Assembly (NCBI GenBank): GCA_024279135.1
Contig: JAJRRU010000004.1
Location: 23,386 to 87,385 of the forward strand
Source of the DNA: Alphaproteobacteria bacterium
Lineage (GTDB): Bacteria; Pseudomonadota; Alphaproteobacteria; Rhodospirillales; Casp-alpha2
Direction: 5' to 3'
DNA: 64,000 nt
The translations under genes and the position numbers were made by a program. Below the pieces are notes generated by a model. That model searched no databases and had not been told where the DNA came from. It saw only the letters and a program-made list of their open reading frames with translations. Below, piece by piece: positions 18,656-28,210 of the stretch. The number at the start of each line of letters is the position of its first letter. Positions within the stretch are counted from its first letter, which is position 1.

Positions 18656-18832
18656 TGGCGGCCTTTTAGGTTAATTGAACAAAGCATGAAATTTTCTAAT
18701 TTGAAACTCGTATCAATCCACGGAATATTGTGGAGGCAATAATTAATGATGCTCACCAAGTTTCAGTTCAGTCAAGTTTCTTGATTTGAGACGGTGAACA
18801 TTAGGTTGTTTGAGGTAGGGGACATTTTTTGC

Positions 18833-20209
18833 ATGACCGCCATCAACACGTTCGCTGAGTGGATAGCATCAACACCGATAATTCAGGACACTGTGCCTCA
18901 GGATATGGCACGAGATGCGCTACTCGATACGCTGGCGTGTATCTGTGCTGGCCTTGACGAACCGGCGTCTGTAATTGTCCGCCAGACGATTAGCGACTGG
19001 GGTGCCGGAACTTCATCGTTGATTGGAGCCACTGATAAAGTTTCCACCCCTTGGGCCGCAATGGCAAATGCGACGGCGGCACATGCGCTTGACCTGGATG
19101 ATTGGGACTACACTTCACATTGTCATATCAGTGCAGTTCTGATTCCCGCACTCCTCGCATTGGGTGAACAGCTTGAATGTTCGGGAGCTCAATTTCTAGA
19201 CGCTTTCATTGTTGGTGTCGAAATAACCATGCGGATTGGTGAAGTGGTCAATCCAGATCACCTTAACAACGGGTGGCATCCAACATCGACTATCGGAGCC
19301 CTGGGTGCAGCGGCTTCATGCGCTCGATTATATGGCTTAGATAGTAATAAGTCCGCTGCTGCGTTAAGCTTGGCGACAAGCATGGGGGCGGGCTCCATTG
19401 CACAGTTTGGCACAATGGCAAAGCCTACACATGCCGGGCTAGCCGCCCAGTCAGGCGTTGTTGCAGCGAGTTTGGCTGCCGCCGGGATAAGTGCGGCGGG
19501 CGATACTCTCGATGGCGCCTGGGGGTTTATTAACCTACGTACTCCATCAATAAATAATGATTTCAGTAGCCTGAAGGATAAGCTCGGCGCTCCGTATGCA
19601 GTTGAACAGCACGGTTTAATCAAGAAGCGGTACGCTTGCTGTGGCGGCATTCATCGGTCAATTGATGGCCTTCGCCAGCTTCGCGCAAAGAACGGGTTGC
19701 GAGTTGATGACATAGCGTCTGTAATCGTACGGTTGCCCGCACCGGAGGCGAACTACCTGAATGTCGCCATTCCAGACAATGAGATGCAGGCGCGCTTTAG
19801 TATTCATTATTGCCTTGCCGTCGTACTACTAGAGGGTAGCCTTAGTATTAGTGACTTCACCTTAGAGGCCATCTCCCGCCCACAAGTACGTGCATTAATT
19901 CCATTGATTTTCCTTGAGCCATTCGATATCGAAGGCCAGGAGACAAACAAACCAATTGGGCCTCCTCATACTATTATAGTCAATTTGACAAACGGGAATC
20001 AACTTGAAATCGCCGTTGAGCATGCCATGGGATGGCCGCAGGAACCGTTTAGTGAAGAGGATTTAGCCTCGAAGTTTTACGAACATTGCACCCCGATTTT
20101 CGGCGTTGACAATACAAAAGTGATATTCTCGATGATTCATAACTTTAAGGAAATGAAAAATATCTGCGCGTTGCAAAATTATCTGAATAAGAGGGGGGCA
20201 GATAACTGA
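18833..20209 (+). CDS. MmgE/PrpD family protein
   Basis: I choose the ATG at 18833 (MTAINTFAEWIASTPI); a GTG 39 bases upstream also opens the frame. The roughly 458-residue protein has family motifs ALDLDDWDYTSHCHISAVLIP, NGWHPTSTIGALGAAASCAR and a KKRYACCGGIHRSIDG segment. The family includes 2-methylcitrate dehydratase PrpD, cis-aconitate decarboxylase and iminodisuccinate epimerase (IDS epimerase). That last activity would fit an island handling aminated dicarboxylates, but the sequence does not decide it. The gene lies between the LysR gene and the first dipeptide-type ABC operon; an operator-like site follows its stop. Confidence 0.85.
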   Translation: MTAINTFAEWIASTPIIQDTVPQDMARDALLDTLACICAGLDEPASVIVRQTISDWGAGTSSLIGATDKVSTPWAAMANATAAHALDLDDWDYTSHCHISAVLIPALLALGEQLECSGAQFLDAFIVGVEITMRIGEVVNPDHLNNGWHPTSTIGALGAAASCARLYGLDSNKSAAALSLATSMGAGSIAQFGTMAKPTHAGLAAQSGVVAASLAAAGISAAGDTLDGAWGFINLRTPSINNDFSSLKDKLGAPYAVEQHGLIKKRYACCGGIHRSIDGLRQLRAKNGLRVDDIASVIVRLPAPEANYLNVAIPDNEMQARFSIHYCLAVVLLEGSLSISDFTLEAISRPQVRALIPLIFLEPFDIEGQETNKPIGPPHTIIVNLTNGNQLEIAVEHAMGWPQEPFSEEDLASKFYEHCTPIFGVDNTKVIFSMIHNFKEMKNICALQNYLNKRGADN

Positions 20210-20223
20210 AATTAATTTAATAA

Positions 20224-20239
20224 TATTCGTATATGAAAA
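20224..20239. promoter_or_regulatory. Candidate IclR-family operator (site 4)
   Basis: Read on the minus strand, ATTTTCATATACGAAT matches the island consensus at 13 of 16 positions relative to the site at 41072. It lies 218 bp upstream of the substrate-binding protein gene at 20457, in the AT-rich gap after the MmgE/PrpD gene. Confidence 0.5.
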
Positions 20240-20456
20240 TTAATATTCAAAATGGAGAATTTTATTGAGCGATCTAAATACCTGATGTTAATATGCAGGC
20301 TAATTGGAAATTGCTTGTCAAGCATAAGGCGGTCGGAATCAATAGTAAGCGCTCATCTGACAATGGTCTTAATAAGAAATGAAAATTATTTTTGTTACAG
20401 GCCTCAGATGGAATGGAGAGAAACAATAACGAGACCTTATAAAGGGAGGCTTTAAA

Positions 20457-22034
20457 ATGAAGCACGTAAAGAACAGTGTCCATAAATTAACGAACTCATA
20501 CAAGTTAAATCGTCGCGAATTCGGAGCCGGAGTAGCTGCTACAGCAATTGTAACTGCTGGTGCCACTGTTGCTCCTGGTATGGCGAAAGCGAATACCCCA
20601 AAGCGAGGTGGGCGGGTCAGAATAGGCGTGACGAGTGTCGGTGCGGATGACACGCTTGATCCAATTTTTGCAAAATCCTCGACTGACTATTGCCGTCTCG
20701 AGCAATTTTATAACGGTCTGACTGAATTCGATACTGGCATGAATGCCAAGCCTGACCTTGCGTCGGAATGGAGCGTAAGCGACGACGGTCTCACTTGGAA
20801 ATTCCGACTTAGCGATGGAATTGAGTTCCATAATGGCAAAACGATGACTGCAGAAGATGTTGTGTTCTCTATGAACCGCAGCATGGGTGATGATTCCGTC
20901 TCGAAAGGGAAGCCTCTACTCAGTATGGTTAAGGAATGGCGAGCCGATGACCCATCGACAGTAACAGCTATTCTTGAAACCCCGAACGCCGAACTCACTT
21001 CCGGGCTTGCTACTTGGGCTTTTAAAATCCTCCCTGCCGGAACGACATCCTTTAACGATGGCGTTGGCACGGGTCCGTTTAAAGTAAAGGATTTCACGCC
21101 AGGTATTGGTTCCCTGGCGGTGCGTAACGATAATTACTGGAATGGTGACGGCCCATACATAGATGAAGTTGAGGTCATTGGTATCGGTGATACAGTGGCA
21201 CGGGTGAATGCATTGATCTCAGGCGAAATCGATTTCTTGACGGATCTGGATACAAAATCTATCAATCAGATTGCCAGCGCAGACGGTGTTGAGATATTCG
21301 ATGTTGCAAGCGGCAAGGTTGCCGGGCTCAATGTCATGATGGACCGTGAGCCGACTATAAACCGTGACCTTCGCCTGGCGATCGCCCATCTGCAGAATCG
21401 CGAGGTTTTTGTTAAGAAAATCCTCAAAGGATTTGGTTCTATTGGCAATGATACGCCAATTGCGAGTACGTATGCTGACTATTGCTCCGACATTCCGCAA
21501 CGTGAGCTTGATCACGATAAGGCTAAATTTCACTTGAAGAAGGCGGGTATCACTGAAATTGAGGTTAATGCCGCAGAAGTCGGCCACGGTCTTGTTGATT
21601 TGTGCCTGCTCTTGCAGCAGGAAGGTGCCAAGGCAGGCTTGAGAGTAAAAGTGAATAAAGTTCCGACATCGGGTTACTGGTCAACCTATTGGGCGAAAAC
21701 ACCCATACACGTATCTGTTTGGAATCCACGGCCAACCGCCAACATTATGATGTCGCTTGGCTGGAAAGGTGGAGCCCCATGGAATGATTCTGGTATCGAT
21801 AACCCACGTTTGGACAAATTACTGGTCGAATCAAGGGCCGTGCTTGACCCTGTGCTTCGCAATGAGATGTTTTGTGAAATGCAGAGAATTATTCATGATG
21901 GTGCTGCAACGCAGGTGCCTGCCTTCACAAGTTTCCTTGATGCTAAAACAACAAAGCTAAAAGGAATTAAACCTGTTCCTGTTTCATCAGGCGGTGGATG
22001 GGCTTGGGTTGAGAGCGCATGGTTAGAATCTTAA
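20457..22034 (+). CDS. Dipeptide-type ABC transporter substrate-binding protein (Tat signal)
   Basis: The 525-residue protein belongs to solute-binding family 5 (DppA/OppA type). The N-terminus carries a twin-arginine leader, NRREFGAGVAATAIVTAGAT, ending near APGMAKA, so it should be exported folded to the periplasm. Body motifs are typical: LASEWSVSDDGLTWKFRLSD, IEFHNGKTMTAEDVVFSMNR and TGPFKVKDFTPGIGSLAVRN. Family ligands include peptides, opines, betaine-like amino acids and nickel complexes, so the name does not give the substrate. The start ATG follows AAAGGGAGGCTTTAAA. It heads an operon with two permeases, a fused ATPase and an oxidase; a terminator directly after it probably reduces expression of those genes. 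Confidence 0.9.
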   Translation: MKHVKNSVHKLTNSYKLNRREFGAGVAATAIVTAGATVAPGMAKANTPKRGGRVRIGVTSVGADDTLDPIFAKSSTDYCRLEQFYNGLTEFDTGMNAKPDLASEWSVSDDGLTWKFRLSDGIEFHNGKTMTAEDVVFSMNRSMGDDSVSKGKPLLSMVKEWRADDPSTVTAILETPNAELTSGLATWAFKILPAGTTSFNDGVGTGPFKVKDFTPGIGSLAVRNDNYWNGDGPYIDEVEVIGIGDTVARVNALISGEIDFLTDLDTKSINQIASADGVEIFDVASGKVAGLNVMMDREPTINRDLRLAIAHLQNREVFVKKILKGFGSIGNDTPIASTYADYCSDIPQRELDHDKAKFHLKKAGITEIEVNAAEVGHGLVDLCLLLQQEGAKAGLRVKVNKVPTSGYWSTYWAKTPIHVSVWNPRPTANIMMSLGWKGGAPWNDSGIDNPRLDKLLVESRAVLDPVLRNEMFCEMQRIIHDGAATQVPAFTSFLDAKTTKLKGIKPVPVSSGGGWAWVESAWLES

Positions 22035-22060
22035 TGCGCATTCTTTTCAGTTGACAACTT

Positions 22061-22087
22061 AAAGCCGACTCATTCGAGTCGGCTTTT
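22061..22087 (+). terminator. Intra-operon terminator after the binding protein gene
   Basis: An 11-bp stem AAAGCCGACTC / GAGTCGGCTTT with an ATTC loop and a short T-run lies 27 bases after the binding protein stop and 158 bases before the permease. It probably lets only part of the transcripts continue. Confidence 0.8.
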
Positions 22088-22244
22088 CGTGCCATATGGC
22101 TAACCTGTATTTGTTATACTTCAGAAAGAGTTTTTTCAGAGATGGGTTGTGATAAATTCTCTGGGTAATTTTCTGTCTATATTTTGAGAGTGTTATTATT
22201 AAGATCAAATAATTTAAATTTTTTGACAGGTGATGTGTCCGAGA

Positions 22245-23192
22245 ATGCTAAGTATGCTGTTGAAACGGGTAGGTGTTGGATTGTTGACACTTTTTGTTGT
22301 CTCGATTCTGGTTTTTATCGGCACCGAAATTCTTCCTGGTGATGTTGCTGAGGTCATGCTTGGCCAGACAGCAACACCGGAATCGCTTGCTGCTTTACGT
22401 ACTCAACTGAATCTAGATCAACCCGCATGGCTTCGGTATTTCGGCTGGCTCGCGGATTTGGCTAATGGTGATCTTGGCTCCTCAATGACAGGTTCGACAA
22501 CGATTGAAACACTGATCAAAGATCGTTTTGCTAACACGATGCTGTTGGCGGGTGTTGTTTCTATCGTTGCAATTCCAATATCACTTATGATCGGAATTAC
22601 AGCGGCGATGTATGCTGGCAGTGCTATCGATAGAACAGTTACGACTGGAAGTCTTTGTGCTGTATCAGTGCCGGAATTTTTCACAGCAACCATCCTGGTC
22701 ATGGTATTCTCCATACAGCTTAAATTACTCCCGTCGATCGCGCGCCCGACGCCCTATATGTCATTTTTCGAAATTCTGCGAACCCTTACTTTACCAGTTC
22801 TCACGCTGAGCTTCGCCATCGCAGCGCAAATGATTCGAATGACCCGGGCTGCGGTCCTGAACGTGCTTGATGCCGCATATATCGAAATGGGAATACTTAA
22901 GGGAGTGCCGCGAAAGCAGATTATTCTCAAACATGCGCTCCTGAATGCAATATCGCCAATCGTTAACGTGATAGCACTTAATCTTGCCTATCTGGTTAGT
23001 GGCGTGGTGATCGTTGAGACTGTATTTGCCTATCCAGGACTCGCGAAGTTGATGGTTGAGGGGGTGCAGACCCGTGATATGCCGCTGGTCCAGGCTTGCG
23101 CTATTATTTTTGGTAGTATTTATGTTGTCCTGATGATGCTCGCTGATTTGGCTTCATTTTTGTCCAACCCTCGACTACGTCACCCAAAATGA
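22245..23192 (+). CDS. ABC transporter permease, DppB/OppB type
   Basis: About 315 residues with six predicted membrane segments. FVVSILVFIGTEILPGDVAE and NLDQPAWLRYFGWL are typical of DppB. The cytoplasmic EAA loop that contacts the ATPase is ILKGVPRKQIILKHALLNAI near residues 222-241. Several in-frame starts exist (22230 GTG, 22233, 22245 and 22254 ATG). I prefer 22245 because AGGTGA lies 11 bases upstream and the family starts MLxxLLKR. It pairs with the DppC-type permease 28 bases downstream. Confidence 0.9.
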   Translation: MLSMLLKRVGVGLLTLFVVSILVFIGTEILPGDVAEVMLGQTATPESLAALRTQLNLDQPAWLRYFGWLADLANGDLGSSMTGSTTIETLIKDRFANTMLLAGVVSIVAIPISLMIGITAAMYAGSAIDRTVTTGSLCAVSVPEFFTATILVMVFSIQLKLLPSIARPTPYMSFFEILRTLTLPVLTLSFAIAAQMIRMTRAAVLNVLDAAYIEMGILKGVPRKQIILKHALLNAISPIVNVIALNLAYLVSGVVIVETVFAYPGLAKLMVEGVQTRDMPLVQACAIIFGSIYVVLMMLADLASFLSNPRLRHPK

Positions 23193-23220
23193 AATTATTC
23201 TTGATGGAGGGCTTCTGATT

Positions 23221-24102
23221 ATGAACGATTCAGAAAATCCAATAATCACGTTCAACGAAGGCAGCGGCATAGATAAAAAGCGATTCAGATTCTCATGGAC
23301 AGGATGGTTGGGCATCATAATCGTAACATTCTGGGTGATCATGGCTTTTGCCGGTCCTTATATTGCTCCCTTTCACGAAGCTGAATGGATTTCAGATAAT
23401 ACCTTCGACCCGATAGGGACGACCTATTTACTTGGAACAGATTATCTCGGACGCGATGTGCTCTCGCGTGTTCTCTGGGGTGCCAGAATTACGATGGGTT
23501 TGGCCTTTGCGGCAACCGTTATCGCCTATCTTGTCGGAGTAACTTTAGGAATTGCCGCAGCAGTCTCAGCTGATTGGGTGGATACATTACTAAGCCGTTT
23601 GAATGATGCATTTTTATCGTTGCCCACTATTTTGCTCGGTTTAATTGTCATTGCTGCTCTTGGCTCGTCATTAACGATCCTCGTTTTTACGGCGGGCTTG
23701 ATATATGCGTCTAGTGTATTTCGTATTGCACGGGCGTTGGCAAAGGATGTCTTCGTTCAAGATTTCGTAGAAGTCGCAAGGGCGCGTGGTGAAACGATTT
23801 GGTGGATAATATTTCGTGAGGTCTTGCCAAACATAATTATGCCCATCTCGTCTGATTTTGGCATCCGGCTGGTATTCGTAATCTTGTTTATTGCAGGACT
23901 AAGTTTTCTCGGACTTGGCGTTCAGCCGCCGATGTCAGATTGGGGTAGCATGGTGCGTGAAAATCTGCAGGGCATTGCGTATTCCTCCCCGGCACCCCTT
24001 GCGCCGGCTTTCGCGACGGCGTCTCTGACGATCGCAATTAATTTCATTGTCGATGATTTTACGTCAAAATCGGGTGGCGCCTTAATCAAGGAAATCGTTT
24101 GA
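23221..24102 (+). CDS. ABC transporter permease, DppC/OppC type
   Basis: The 293-residue protein has the N-terminal segment and FDPIGTTYLLGTDYLGRDVL motif characteristic of DppC/OppC, about six membrane helices, and the EAA loop VARARGETIWWIIFREVLPN near residues 182-201. GGAGG lies about 10 bases before the ATG. The stop TGA overlaps the ATG of the ATPase gene by one base (TGATG), so the two are translationally coupled. Confidence 0.9.
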   Translation: MNDSENPIITFNEGSGIDKKRFRFSWTGWLGIIIVTFWVIMAFAGPYIAPFHEAEWISDNTFDPIGTTYLLGTDYLGRDVLSRVLWGARITMGLAFAATVIAYLVGVTLGIAAAVSADWVDTLLSRLNDAFLSLPTILLGLIVIAALGSSLTILVFTAGLIYASSVFRIARALAKDVFVQDFVEVARARGETIWWIIFREVLPNIIMPISSDFGIRLVFVILFIAGLSFLGLGVQPPMSDWGSMVRENLQGIAYSSPAPLAPAFATASLTIAINFIVDDFTSKSGGALIKEIV

Positions 24103-25943
24103 TGATCAAACCAGTCCTGAAAGTAGAAGATCTTCACATAGTCGTTAAAGGACTGAACGGCACTGAAAAATTGATAGTTAAGGGGATTAATTTCGAAGTT
24201 CAACCTGGCCAGGTTGTGGCCTTAATTGGAGAATCCGGCTCAGGTAAAACGTCGATAGCCCTCGCTGCCCTTGGATATTGCCGTCCCGGCCTGGAGTTTG
24301 CTGGCGGTAAAATAGAATTTAAAGGCGTTGATTTGATATCGACATCAAGGCTGGAAAGACGAGCGCTGCGCGGCCATAAGATCGCTTACCTGGCACAAAG
24401 CGCGGCGGCGACATTCAATCCGAGTATTAGGATCGGCGATCAGGTGACTGAGTCTGCGGTGCTTCACAATGTATTGAGTCAAAAAGAGGCGGATAATAAG
24501 GCGGTCTTACTTTATCATGACCTGGAATTACCGAAAGCTGAAACAATTGGCCAACGATATCCGCATCAAGTCAGCGGAGGGCAATTACAAAGACTTATGG
24601 CGGCGATGGCATTGTGTTCAGGTCCTGAATTGATGCTGCTTGACGAACCGACAACCGCTCTAGATGTCACAACCCAAATCGAAGTCCTTAAGTCTTTCAA
24701 GTCGTTAATTCGGGAAAAAGGCACGAGTGCGATATATGTAACGCACGACCTCGCCGTTGTTGCGCAAATAGCCGATCATATTATTGTTCTTTGTGATGGC
24801 GAGATCATGGAGAGCGGTCCCACCGACCAGATTATCCACCACCCGGCGCATGCGTACACTCGAAAACTTATGGCGGCTGTGAACCCTATACCGACAGACA
24901 AACGGGAAATTAAAATCTCTGATAAGCAGGGCAGACTTACCCTGGAGGTCGAAGCCCTTTACGCTGGTTATGGACAGATTCAAAATGGCAGGCCGGAAAT
25001 ACCGGTTTTACAGGATATAACATTTTCTCTTCCAAGTGGATCAACCACGGCCATTATTGGTGAATCTGGGTGTGGAAAAAGCACGCTTGGGCTATCGATT
25101 GCCGGTATTTTGCCACGTGCCAGCGGTAATGTACGTCTTGATGGCAAAAATCTTCCTGCTCGGTTGGAAGTCCGATCACGCGAAAATTTAAAACATATTC
25201 AGTTTGTCTTCCAAATGGCAGATACAGCATTGAACCCTCGGCAGCGGGTCAGTGATATTATAGGCAGACCACTTCGTTTCTATAAAAAAATGAACCGTAT
25301 TGATGTTCGAAATCGAGTCCTCGAAATTCTTGAGATGGTGGATCTTTCACCAGAATTAGTCACCCGCTATCCAAAAGAGCTATCGGGCGGGCAAAAACAA
25401 AGGGTCAATCTGGCGAGAGCTTTGGCCGCGGATCCGGAAATTCTGATTTGTGATGAAGTGACATCGGCCCTGGATACAATTGTCGGTGCAAATATCATCA
25501 GTCTGTTGTCTCGACTTCGCAGTAAACTGGGTGTTTCGTTTATTTTTATCAGCCATGACATTTCGACAGTCGCAACATTTGCAAACCAGATCATTGTTCT
25601 TTATGCGGGTATAATTGTCGAACAAGGTCCAGCAGATCTGGTTTTATCACCGCCCTATCATCCCTATACAAAGCTTCTCTTGGCATCCGTACCGGAGCTT
25701 CGAACGGATTGGCTGGATGACACGGTTCAGCTTCAGGAAACAAAGGCTGCTATTGCACGCCAGGTGGAAATCAATGAAACCGGCTGTCCTTTTTATACAC
25801 GTTGCCCATTTGCAATTTCGGGCACCTGCAATGAAAGCTTACCACCAGTACGTGATCTTGGAGCTCAACATAGTGTAACCTGTCATCTTGATGGTTTGGC
25901 ATTGCCAGGAAATAATGATCCGTATCAACAACGGGTTGGTTGA
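24102..25943 (+). CDS. Fused DppD-DppF type ABC transporter ATPase
   Basis: The 613-residue protein contains two complete ATPase domains. Domain 1 has Walker A GESGSGKTS near residue 45, signature VSGGQLQR near 164, and Walker [13 protein letters not shown]. Domain 2 has GESGCGKST near 325, LSGGQKQR near 429, and ILICDEVTSALD. A cysteine-containing oligopeptide-ATPase tail follows (CPFYTRCPFAISGTC). Most Dpp systems use two separate ATPases; this single-chain form recurs in the second transporter of the island (35482). I use the ATG at 24102, overlapping the preceding stop, rather than the TTG one codon earlier. The next gene starts three bases after the stop. Confidence 0.9.
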   Translation: MIKPVLKVEDLHIVVKGLNGTEKLIVKGINFEVQPGQVVALIGESGSGKTSIALAALGYCRPGLEFAGGKIEFKGVDLISTSRLERRALRGHKIAYLAQSAAATFNPSIRIGDQVTESAVLHNVLSQKEADNKAVLLYHDLELPKAETIGQRYPHQVSGGQLQRLMAAMALCSGPELMLLDEPTTALDVTTQIEVLKSFKSLIREKGTSAIYVTHDLAVVAQIADHIIVLCDGEIMESGPTDQIIHHPAHAYTRKLMAAVNPIPTDKREIKISDKQGRLTLEVEALYAGYGQIQNGRPEIPVLQDITFSLPSGSTTAIIGESGCGKSTLGLSIAGILPRASGNVRLDGKNLPARLEVRSRENLKHIQFVFQMADTALNPRQRVSDIIGRPLRFYKKMNRIDVRNRVLEILEMVDLSPELVTRYPKELSGGQKQRVNLARALAADPEILICDEVTSALDTIVGANIISLLSRLRSKLGVSFIFISHDISTVATFANQIIVLYAGIIVEQGPADLVLSPPYHPYTKLLLASVPELRTDWLDDTVQLQETKAAIARQVEINETGCPFYTRCPFAISGTCNESLPPVRDLGAQHSVTCHLDGLALPGNNDPYQQRVG

Positions 25944-25946
25944 ATT

Positions 25947-27395
25947 ATGCTGGCAGATCCATCAATGTATCTTCTGGGTTTAATCGCTGGGTGTTTGGAT
26001 GAAGATGGTTTTATTGAAGCAGACTCCGATATGGCCCAGCGTTATCTTGTTGAGCCGCTCGGTCTATATCAAGGGACACCCGCGGCAATCATACGACCAA
26101 CGTCCGCTGAGCAAATATCCGCAGTTATCCGGATTTGTAATCATCATCACATAGGAGTTGTCCCCTATGGAGGTGGCACCGGCGTCGTAGGCGGGCAAGT
26201 CTGCATTGAAAGTCCTCCTTCTGTCGTATTATCGTTAGAACGTATGAATTCCATACGTGCCGTATTAGATAATGACTGGGCCGTCGTTGCCGAGGCAGGT
26301 GTTATTCTGGCGGATTTAAAAGAGGCCGTTGACGCTGCCGATAGAATGTTTCCTTTATCATTGGCTGCCGAGGGATCATGTCAGATTGGTGGAAATCTGG
26401 CTACAAATGCAGGTGGGGTGCAGGTCTTGCGCTATGGGAATATTCGCGACCTGACACTCGGAATTGAAGCTGTAATGGCCGATGGGTCTGTGTATTCGGA
26501 CCTAGAGCCGCTGAGGAAAAATAATACCGGTTACGACCTTCGTCATTTGCTGATTGGATCGGAAGGGACGCTAGGTGTGATTACGGCAGCCACCCTTAAA
26601 GTCTTTCCCAAACCGGTTGAAACGGTGACGGGAATGCTAGCAATCTCATTACCAGAAGATGCCGTGAATGTGCTGGGGTATATACGCGAACGATTGGGTT
26701 ATGTTGTCTCAGCGTTTGAGCTGATTGCGGGTTCAGGTGTTAAATTTATTGATGATTTCTATCCGGATAGCCCTGACCCTCTCGATAATCACCCCGCTTG
26801 GCGTGTACTGATTGAATTTAGTTCATCATCGAAAAGCAATCTGGTTGTAAGAAGTTCTACGGTATTCGAAGAATTGTTGCTATCTGGTCAGATCACAGGT
26901 GGTAGTATTGCCCGCAACGAATCACAGCGGCGTCATATGTGGTGGATGCGCGAAACTATTCCGGAGTGTAATGCACGGGTAGGGGGCATTGCCTCTTTCG
27001 ATATTTCGGTTCCGATTAGCAAGGTTGCGTCATTTATAATGGATGCACAAAGCGCGATAAATGATATAGACCCAGATCTTCGTATTAATTGTTATGGTCA
27101 TGTAGGCGATGGAAACCTTCACTATAATGTATTTACGCCCGATTGTGTGGCTGCATTTGAATACGACCATTGCGCTGACCTCATAAAAACAGCCATTTAT
27201 GATTTAGTTCAGGTGAGAGGCGGATCTTTCAGCGCCGAGCATGGAATTGGACGTCTGAAGACAAGTGATTTAGTAAAGTATGGAAATCCGGCAAAGTTGA
27301 GTATTATCCGAACAATAAAAGATGCTCTCGACCCAAATGGGATTCTAAACCCTAGTGTCTTGATGGCGGCACTGTCAGACGAAATGTCCTTTTGA
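25947..27395 (+). CDS. FAD-linked oxidase, GlcD / D-lactate dehydrogenase type
   Basis: This 482-residue protein has a PCMH-type FAD-binding domain: PYGGGTGVVGGQ near residues 73-84, SCQIGGNLATNAGGVQVLRY and LLIGSEGTLGVITAATLK. The C-terminal oxidase domain has NCYGHVGDGNLHYNVF near residues 381-396 and the terminal FSAEHGIGRLK. Relatives oxidise 2-hydroxy acids such as glycolate, D-lactate or D-2-hydroxyglutarate. Because it follows the transporter ATPase gene by three bases, it probably acts on the imported compound or an early 2-hydroxy acid derived from it. An IS6-type remnant lies 31 bases downstream. Confidence 0.85.
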   Translation: MLADPSMYLLGLIAGCLDEDGFIEADSDMAQRYLVEPLGLYQGTPAAIIRPTSAEQISAVIRICNHHHIGVVPYGGGTGVVGGQVCIESPPSVVLSLERMNSIRAVLDNDWAVVAEAGVILADLKEAVDAADRMFPLSLAAEGSCQIGGNLATNAGGVQVLRYGNIRDLTLGIEAVMADGSVYSDLEPLRKNNTGYDLRHLLIGSEGTLGVITAATLKVFPKPVETVTGMLAISLPEDAVNVLGYIRERLGYVVSAFELIAGSGVKFIDDFYPDSPDPLDNHPAWRVLIEFSSSSKSNLVVRSSTVFEELLLSGQITGGSIARNESQRRHMWWMRETIPECNARVGGIASFDISVPISKVASFIMDAQSAINDIDPDLRINCYGHVGDGNLHYNVFTPDCVAAFEYDHCADLIKTAIYDLVQVRGGSFSAEHGIGRLKTSDLVKYGNPAKLSIIRTIKDALDPNGILNPSVLMAALSDEMSF

Positions 27396-27426
27396 CCAGA
27401 CCCTAGAAATTTCCTAATGTTTTGGG

Positions 27427-28134
27427 ATGATAAAACACAATCCATTCCGCTATTTTAAAACATCCCCTGAGGTCATCCGATTAGCTGTGATGATGTATGT
27501 CAGGTTTCCGCTTTCACTACGCAGCGTCGAAAACCTGCTTCATGAGCGGGGCATCGACATTAGCTATGAGACTGTGCGCTATTGATGGAACCGATTTGGT
27601 CCGTTGTTTACTCACGATATCCGTAAGAAACGTATTCACCCTTCCCCTAATTATTTCAACTGGCGTTGGCATCTTGATGAAGTCTTTGTGAAAATCAACG
27701 GCGAGTTACATTACCTGTGGCGGGCCGTTGATCATGAAGGTGAAGTGCTAGAAGCCTTTGTTACCAAGCGTCGCGACCGTAAAGCAGCGTTGAAATTCCT
27801 CAAGAAAATCATGAATCGTCATGGAAAACCGTATGAAATTGTTACAGATCGGCTAAAATCATACCGCGCCGCCATGAAGATGATCGGAAATGCGGCGGTT
27901 CAAGAGGTTGGCCGATGGAAGAACAACCGCTGTGAAAATTCACATCTTCCATTTCGTCGACGAGAGCAGGCAATGTTGAAGTTTAGGCGCCTGCGAAATT
28001 TACAAAAGTTCGTCTCAATTCACTCTTCAATCCATAATCACTTCAATCATGAGTGCCATTTAAACAACCGAGAAATTTTCAAACTTCAACGAAATGCCGC
28101 ACTGGCCGAGTGGCGGCAACTTTGTGCAGCATAA
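27427..28134 (+). pseudogene. IS6-family transposase with a nonsense mutation
   Basis: The frame starts MIKHNPFRYFKTSPEVIRLA, continues YVRFPLSLRSVENLLHERGI, and is stopped by TGA at 27583-27585, where the family has a second Trp (RYWWNRFG). The rest is intact: WHLDEVFV, IVTDRLKSYR and NRCENSHLPFRRREQ give all three DDE residues. Clear terminal inverted repeats were not found, so element ends are undefined. A shorter relative lies at 43294. Confidence 0.85.
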
Positions 28135-28210
28135 TAGAGACACATCCATGATATACTGAGACGAGTTCGCATTCGTCTGACAGCACCGCTGAGCTTCCCG
28201 ATATTGAGCT

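Noticed and set aside
18682..18700. TTTTCTAATTTGAAA between lysR and the MmgE/PrpD gene as an IclR box
   Set aside because: The spacing between the TTC and GAA arms is six, not eight, and the core differs; it may instead be a LysR site.
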